Source: Pyropia yezoensis
Taxonomy: Eukaryota > Rhodophyta > Bangiophyceae > Bangiales > Bangiaceae
DNA: 64,000 bases
Assembly (NCBI GenBank): GCA_009829735.1
Contig: CM020620.1
Coordinates: 26,940,951-27,004,950, forward strand
Reading direction: 5' to 3'
The notes beneath the pieces are model-generated. The model had not been told where the DNA came from. It saw only the letters and a program-made list of their open reading frames with translations, and searched no databases. Position numbers and translations under genes: made by a program. Shown here one piece after another: positions 60,101-64,000 of this stretch (position 1 is the first letter of the stretch; the number at the start of each line of letters is the position of its first letter).

Positions 60101-60492
60101 CCTTCCGGTTCGACAACGCCCTCCTGCAAGCGTCGCGAGCGGGCCATGATGCGGTCCCCCTCCCAACCAACCGCAGCAATAAGAGCGTCTGCCGCCTCTT
60201 TCCGCCACACGTACCGCAGCGCCGCATCAACCAGACGGGCAACGTTGGAGTCGTCGACGTCAAACAGCCCAACACGGTCATATACTGATATCCAGTGAAC
60301 GCTCGTCACAGGGCTGCCCCTCTTCGTGTTGGCACGGCTCAACGCCCCATGCACGCTCGCGTCTAGCGGCGTCAACACGCGTTGGAGGCGTTGAGCTGCC
60401 GCCAAGTAGTCGTTCAGGAAGGGGGCGATCTTCTCCCTCGTTCGCAAGTCCGTGATGGCCAGGCCCTTGAGCGCCTCCTCAAAGCGCTCCAT
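57175..60492 (-). CDS. Unknown large Ala/Gly-repeat nuclear-type protein
   Basis: 1105 residues. A strong acceptor (CTGTCCCTTCTCTTTAG) lies 39 bases upstream of the ATG at 60492, in phase, so an upstream exon may exist. The N-terminal about 230 residues look folded (MERFEEALKGLAITDLRTRE, VTSVHWISVYDRVGLFDVDD, RYVWRKEAADALIAAVGWEGD). Then 450 residues of Gly/Ala, including about nine 12-residue units SGGNAGGEAGGQ (36-bp repeat, 59,090-59,440). A second folded region follows (LVLGYLVAYLRSTALPTW, SLWCPRVRMTGIKPAFDVP, VVVITAITVFKNKGIADIIAVL). Near the C terminus a bipartite NLS-like GGRKRRTSPGG...AAKRSKAG precedes more Gly/Thr-rich sequence. Family unknown. It converges with the helicase gene. 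The layout of conserved ends around a repeat region recalls transposon-encoded accessory proteins (inference). Confidence 0.55.
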   Translation of the reverse strand: MERFEEALKGLAITDLRTREKIAPFLNDYLAAAQRLQRVLTPLDASVHGALSRANTKRGSPVTSVHWISVYDRVGLFDVDDSNVARLVDAALRYVWRKEAADALIAAVGWEGDRIMARSRRLQEGVVEPEGDTVDVARTPGDAGLPGSQLMTLPALRARFAFSAVRPPICTPNSSALSSAKAVIAAVAASPNPASLCRVIAFRACTALQTFLIARAGLTEATLAGEAALATGDGGNVEVVAVNPVGGAAGTLAVRGVNASGSGAGDGAAGDAGHTMAGGAAGDAAGVDTEGAADGTAGVAGRDAVGDSGGESGGEAVGEAGSHAGRQPGRHASSAAGGDAGGAAGGDVGGDVRGSANAGGESVGQSGGNAGGEAIGLSGGNAGGEAGGQSGGNAGGDAIGLSGGNAGGEACGQSGGNAGSEAGGQSGGNAGGEAVGLSGGDAGGGGRSDAGGEAGGQSGGDACGGAGGESDGGADGKAGGSAVGTVASPATAAAAGGAAGEGGGETVVGTDGQVASDAVGAAACGPSAQAPGRARAKAAGGTGDGAGGDAATGATTALDVVTDAGTVGVPPGGGGSVADKNAGSSAPAVQDDAADAAAASAPHAVDGAATSNSSNAKDAGEVEDTPADSAPGASMSRSTLVLGYLVAYLRSTALPTWRSARPGKAPAPSGTMASPMGTLSVEKNRSLWCPRVRMTGIKPAFDVPALASRRLKLGSVDDVVVITAITVFKNKGIADIIAVLLLLCSVVEEMPRIIAETLEASFEARPARHSSLVLSGLDVQPEVGTAGSVRRQDVGGGEGPATAAAETATATDTLPPANNDNEGRENGAPGDGAVAPQDAGVVNSAGPPSGATPPNHSLGDGGGSKQANQAGAGGGAASAGGAGTGVGSGAGGDGDGIQENANVSVQAAYIMRAIRAAADKRASRLAVRRAVRRQNSIARDVGSAATTGARPPAGGRKRRTSPGGPSAQAAKRSKAGASARQGRREDEAGAWRASGGGGTPGSTGATGSGVSGGSAGALGVGGTPGGGDAGALTRTAPGGGAANGGGTSASGTTAGAPGATGGGELTRPERVDSSGGVAGRGVGGLRGEAAGRLDGEIPPPAAVAH

Positions 60493-60839
60493 GACCGGAG
60501 ACAGCCCGAATCCACTCCGTCCGGAGAAACCCTAAAGAGAAGGGACAGGCGGTGGCAAAAGGTGGACAGGGGTGCCGGCCGTGCGGGCGGAAGGCGCGCG
60601 GCCACACCAGCCAGACGAAGGACCCTGCCCAGTGAAGCGGGGACCGGCCAGGGACTCCGGCACAGCGGAGGGGGAGCGGGTGGGAGGTGGCGGGTGGCGG
60701 CATCGGCTGCCCGGTAGCACCAAGTAGCTCGAGCGACCGGTCTCGGGCAAGGTGGCGGCCGTGGTCACCACCCGATCTAGGCTGCCGGACGACAGGGGGT
60801 GGGAGGGGGATGCCACCGACTGCGAGGGAAAGGGCGAGA

Positions 60840-61230
60840 GGGGATGAGAGGGGGGGGGCACCCGCCGTGCGGGAGAGCGCCACAGGGGTGGGCCGAGGGC
60901 TCGGCGGGCGAGGGAGGAGGTGAGGGCACCCGCTGTGCGGCGGAGGGCCACAGGGGTGGGCAGAGGGCGCGGTGGGCGACGGGTAAGGGAGGGGCGGGGC
61001 CCCCGCCGTGCGGGAGAGCGCCACAGGGGTGGGCCGCGGGCGCGGTGGACGAGGGAGGAGGTGAGGGCACCCGCTGTGCGGGGGAAGGCCACAGGGGTGG
61101 GCAGAGGGCGCTGTGGGCGAGGGGTAAGGGAGGGGTGGGGCCCCCGCCGTGCGGGAGAGCGCCACAGGGGTGGGCCGCGGGCGCGGTGGACGAGGGGGAA
61201 GGAAGGGGCACCCGCAGTGCGGGGTAGTGC
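60840..61230 (+). repeat. About 141-bp tandem repeat, 2.5 copies
   Basis: GTGCGGGAGAGCGCCACAGG recurs at 60866, 61008 and 61149, with a related half-unit (GCCACAGGGGTGGGCAGAGG) between. The rest of 60,532-61,580 shows no gene. Confidence 0.8.
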
Positions 61231-61587
61231 AAGTGGGTAGGCGAGGTTGGTGGGACAAGGCACCATCGCTGCGGCGGAGGTACATGTTGCGGACGCGAGG
61301 CGGCAAGACGTGGAGTCCGCCTAAGGGTGCGCTGGCCGAGGGCCGAGTCAAGCCCACGCTACCTGAAGGCGGGCAACTGGCTCTTGTGCATCCGCTGACC
61401 CGCCGTGTGGCTGCACAACCCTTCTGGTCATGCGCCGTGGTGGACGGTCGCGAGTAACTAGACCACACCCAATACCCAATTCCACCCCGATCCCCCCCCC
61501 CAATACCCTCAACCCCCCCTCCCACGTGGCGCGCACAGAGCGCGCGCCCCTCCCCCCCCCCCCCACGACCACCCACTGCGTTTCGTT

Positions 61588-61785
61588 TGCAGTGTGTTTG
61601 AGATTTGCAAATACTGCCTCAGTGTGTTTGAGATTTGCAAATACTGCCTCTGACGGCGCGGCTCCGCACGGCCGCGGACGGCGCGGCTCTGCACGGCCGC
61701 GGACGGCGCGGCTCTGCACGGCCGCGGACGGCGCGGCTCTGCACGGCCGCGGACGGCGCGGCTCTGCACGGCCGCGGACGGCGGT
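61588..61785 (+). repeat. 30-bp doublet followed by 25-bp minisatellite
   Basis: AGTGTGTTTGAGATTTGCAA... occurs twice in tandem (about 61,590-61,650). About five copies of a 25-bp unit GCACGGCCGCGGACGGCGCG... follow, just upstream of the NTPase gene. Confidence 0.85.
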
Positions 61786-61961
61786 GCGTTCGCTTCCGCC
61801 CCCGTACGGGGCCTGCACCGCCGCCACCATCGAGCGCGGCATTGTCGTCCGCCCCGGAGGCGGCACCGGCGACGTCTGCCCCGTGCAGCCCGCGCGCCCG
61901 CGCGCCCTGTGCACCGCCGCTGGCGGCAACGTCCGTGCACGGAGCTGGCGTGGACGAGCAC

Positions 61962-62010
61962 ATGGAAGCGGATAAGGGCCCAGTCGGAGGAGCGGCTGCT
62001 TCGGCTGCTG
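61962..62010 (+). CDS. CR-type P-loop NTPase gene, proposed first exon
   Basis: The ATG at 61962 gives MEADKGPVGGAAASAA and ends at GCTGCTG/GTATGT in phase 1. The acceptor at 62314 completes GAT (Asp) in phase. The frame is open further upstream through the 25-bp repeat, so the start is my choice. Intron 62011-62314. Confidence 0.45.
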
Positions 62011-62314
62011 GTATGTCCTTGAGGGTTGCTGCTTGTCGTTGGATGCATGCTCTTCTTTTGGTACTGTTCCTCCTTTGCTGTGGGAGGCGTTGAAGACGTC
62101 CTTGCAGCTGCCGAGCGAGTGTCGCCACCACACTGCGCGATTGTGTGGGTGCGGTGCCGCTTCTTCGCGCCTGGGCGTGCCTTCTCGCATGCAGTACTCT
62201 CGGACACGAACGCTGACTGTGGTCTCTGAGCTTGAGCCGCACCCGTAGTCGCTCCTTCGCCATGGTTTTGCTCGTATATGTATTCTTTTTTCTGCTTTGA
62301 CACACGCGCCTTAG

Positions 62315-62907
62315 ATGGCGGAGCTGGCTCAGCCCGCGGGGCCCATGACGATGTGTCATCTGGTGCAAAGCGCCCCCACATGCCGACGCCGATCGCAGCT
62401 GTTGAAGGTGGTGCACCGTCGTCGCCGCGAAAGAGGCGTGTCACGTCCACCCTCCCTGCGGCCGCATCATCGGGAGGGGGCGCTGCGGGGCCGGCGGCTG
62501 GGACGACCGCAGCGCAGCGGACAGTTGACTCCCATCCCGCTGAAGGGGGTCATCTTCCGTACACTGCTTCGGGCAGCAGTCGGCTGCGTGCGCTTCGTGA
62601 TCGTCGCAAAGAGCTTCGCAACACGCTGGCAGGGGCGGAGCGGGACATCACGAAGAAAGAGACTGTGAAAGAGACGCTGGCGGAGAAGCTGAAACGTCTG
62701 GATGAGCAGCTGGATCGGCCTGGCCTGCGCGCGGAGGACGAGCGTGATATTAAGGCCCAGCGGCGGATGCTTTATGGCGAGATCGACGTCGCCAACGCGG
62801 CTCTTGTTGGCCTATACGAAGACAAGCGACGCACCAAGGACGACGTTGCGGCGCTTGAGCAGGAGATTGCAGCCGAAGAGGCGACGCGGAGGAAGGCCGA
62901 CAACGAG
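62315..62907 (+). CDS. CR-type P-loop NTPase gene, coiled-coil exon
   Basis: The acceptor CGCCTTAG/ATGGCG. A Ser/Ala/Gly/Pro-rich segment with basic SPRKRRV is followed by about 120 residues of heptad-rich helix (LRALRDRRKELRNTLAGAER, ETVKETLAEKLKRLDEQLD, DDVAALEQEIAAEEATRRK). It ends AACGAG/GTACGT in phase 0. The coiled coil continues into the next exon. Intron 62908-63135. Confidence 0.65.
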
Positions 62908-63135
62908 GTACGTGTCTCTCGCCTACTGTTTTGTTGCTTTGCGTGGTCTACGACTCTGTTTGGCGGTGTTGTTCGTGTGTCTCGCTCTTGTCCCAGATGG
63001 GCGGCATGCTGCACAGCGTCCTCGATAGTTCATTCTGCAACTGTGTGACCATACGATCAGAACTGACGGCACGACTCTCAACTTCTGCGCCTTTGTCTTC
63101 CACGGTGTTCTGTTGATTGGTTTTTTGTCTTGTAG

Positions 63136-64000
63136 TTGTCAAGTGTTGTGCAGCGCTTAGAGACTGCCAGGCTCCCGGACGTGTCGGTCCAATATTCATC
63201 GCACCAGCTGAGCGACCGGCAGTTGGAGCTGCGTGGGAGTGGCGACATTGTCCCAGAGCTCCAAAGGTGCGCTCTCGAGAATCTGGCACCCGCCGCAGGA
63301 CGGCCCAAGATGCTCGTTGTCAGTGGCCCTGCTGGTTCGGGGAAGACACGGGCTGGGTTTGAAGCGCTGTGCCGGTCGTCTGGGCGTTCTGGGGACCTGC
63401 TGAGCAAGCTGGGGCAGTCGGCTGGCTGCGACGTGCTGACCATCCCCCTGTTCATCGACTTCAACAACGGCTTCAGCTACCTTGGTGGCGTGGATGGCGA
63501 CAACATGGACCAGAACCTTGGAGTTCGTCTGGCTGCCCGCGCTTTGCGCGTCTCTGCAGCCAGGGTGAAGAGGTACAACGGTAGGAGCTTGGACGGCTTG
63601 GAGACCGCCGAGGTGCTGACGGCGGTCGCCAAGGGCGCCCTCCGTCGAGCGTCTGAGACGGCCGCTTCCCCTCCTGCCGTGATCGTCCTTGCGCTGCATC
63701 TCGACGAGTACCAGATCTACATGCAGCGGCTGATAACGGAGAGGGGGTACTCTGAGGAGCGGGCGCTTTTTTGCTTCAAGGACATGCTAAGTGCCGCGAA
63801 CAACTGGGTGGGCTCGGCAAGTGTTGCTGTCGGTGCCGAGCTGGTCTTCTTCCCGGTTGTTACAGGAACGCCTGTGGCTGGTCTGAAGCTGTTGCTCACT
63901 GACAAGCTTTCTCAAGTCGCCGTCACCCCCGACCGCTTGCTATTGGTGGAGTCTGCGGAGCTGCTCGCTGACGTCCTCACTGCTCATCTGGAGCGGTCAC
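63136..64000 (+). CDS. P-loop NTPase of Crinkler/RHS type (runs off right edge)
   Basis: The acceptor TTGTCTTGTAG joins in phase 0 (ADNE + LSSVVQRLETARLPD). After SDRQLELRGSGDIVPELQ comes Walker A, VVSGPAGSGKTRAGFEAL. Then DVLTIPLFIDFNNGFSY, LGVRLAARALRVS, a Walker B-like strand IVLALHLDEYQIYMQ, and a sensor-type segment ELVFFPVVTGTPVAGLKLL. The order (GKTR-x-x-E, a Y/F-N strand, R-x-x-x-R, LH-x-DEYQ, GT) is that of the NTPase in Crinkler effectors and trypanosome RHS proteins, thought to descend from transposon proteins. The usual C-terminal nuclease would lie beyond the window. Assignment is by motif memory. Confidence 0.65.
   Translation, partial: MSSVVQRLETARLPDVSVQYSSHQLSDRQLELRGSGDIVPELQRCALENLAPAAGRPKMLVVSGPAGSGKTRAGFEALCRSSGRSGDLLSKLGQSAGCDVLTIPLFIDFNNGFSYLGGVDGDNMDQNLGVRLAARALRVSAARVKRYNGRSLDGLETAEVLTAVAKGALRRASETAASPPAVIVLALHLDEYQIYMQRLITERGYSEERALFCFKDMLSAANNWVGSASVAVGAELVFFPVVTGTPVAGLKLLLTDKLSQVAVTPDRLLLVESAELLADVLTAHLERS

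Noticed and set aside
60479-61576. 365-codon minus-strand ORF with AHPCG..SRTAGAP repeats
   Set aside because: Translation of a 141-bp tandem repeat. No start context or domain support.

Overview
The window is nuclear DNA from a GC-rich eukaryote. Genes contain short GT-AG introns, there are no bacterial-style operons, and most of the recognisable coding sequence belongs to eukaryotic transposable elements. Very high GC, long Ala/Gly/Pro low-complexity proteins, sparse introns and a mix of chromodomain Ty3/gypsy, Plavaka-like and KDZ-like transposases suggest an alga or another free-living protist. A bangiophyte red alga is my guess, but nothing here proves it.

Layout. (1) 1-12,435: a minus-strand Plavaka/CACTA-like transposase gene with an N-terminal C2H2 finger, split by a 10.7-kb Ty3/gypsy chromovirus (E1, 678-11,418). 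E1 has 363-bp LTRs and a perfect 5-bp target duplication. (2) 12.4-21.3 kb: a G-homopolymer spacer, an unknown multi-exon gene (13.6-18.3 kb) with an Ala-rich front and a poly-Glu tail, and GC minisatellites. (3) 21,345-30,992: a second chromovirus (E2) on the minus strand, apparently intact, with 569-bp LTRs but no target duplication. (4) 30,993-33,043: the 3' half of another Plavaka-like transposase gene, starting exactly at the E2 LTR. (5) 33.9-37.9 kb: a truncated third chromovirus (E3). (6) 38-45.4 kb: minisatellites, a class-3 lipase fragment abutting a different gypsy integrase fragment, and a 131-bp-period array. (7) 45.7-49.5 kb: a two-exon KDZ-like transposase gene with cysteine clusters. 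(8) 50-64 kb: degenerate repeats, a PIF1-family helicase, an unknown Ala/Gly-repeat protein gene with a nuclear localisation signal, and a multi-exon P-loop NTPase gene of Crinkler/RHS type running off the right edge.

The most interesting pattern is shared by E1, E2 and E3. Each has a long antisense ORF downstream of the chromodomain, convergent with pol. The three antisense proteins share a recognisable motif, so these elements appear to carry a conserved third protein made from the opposite strand. E1 has accumulated disabling changes (gag frameshift and TAG, DTG to DKG in the protease, a TGA in pol). E3 has an integrase Asp to Asn change and stops in its antisense ORF. E2 looks intact.
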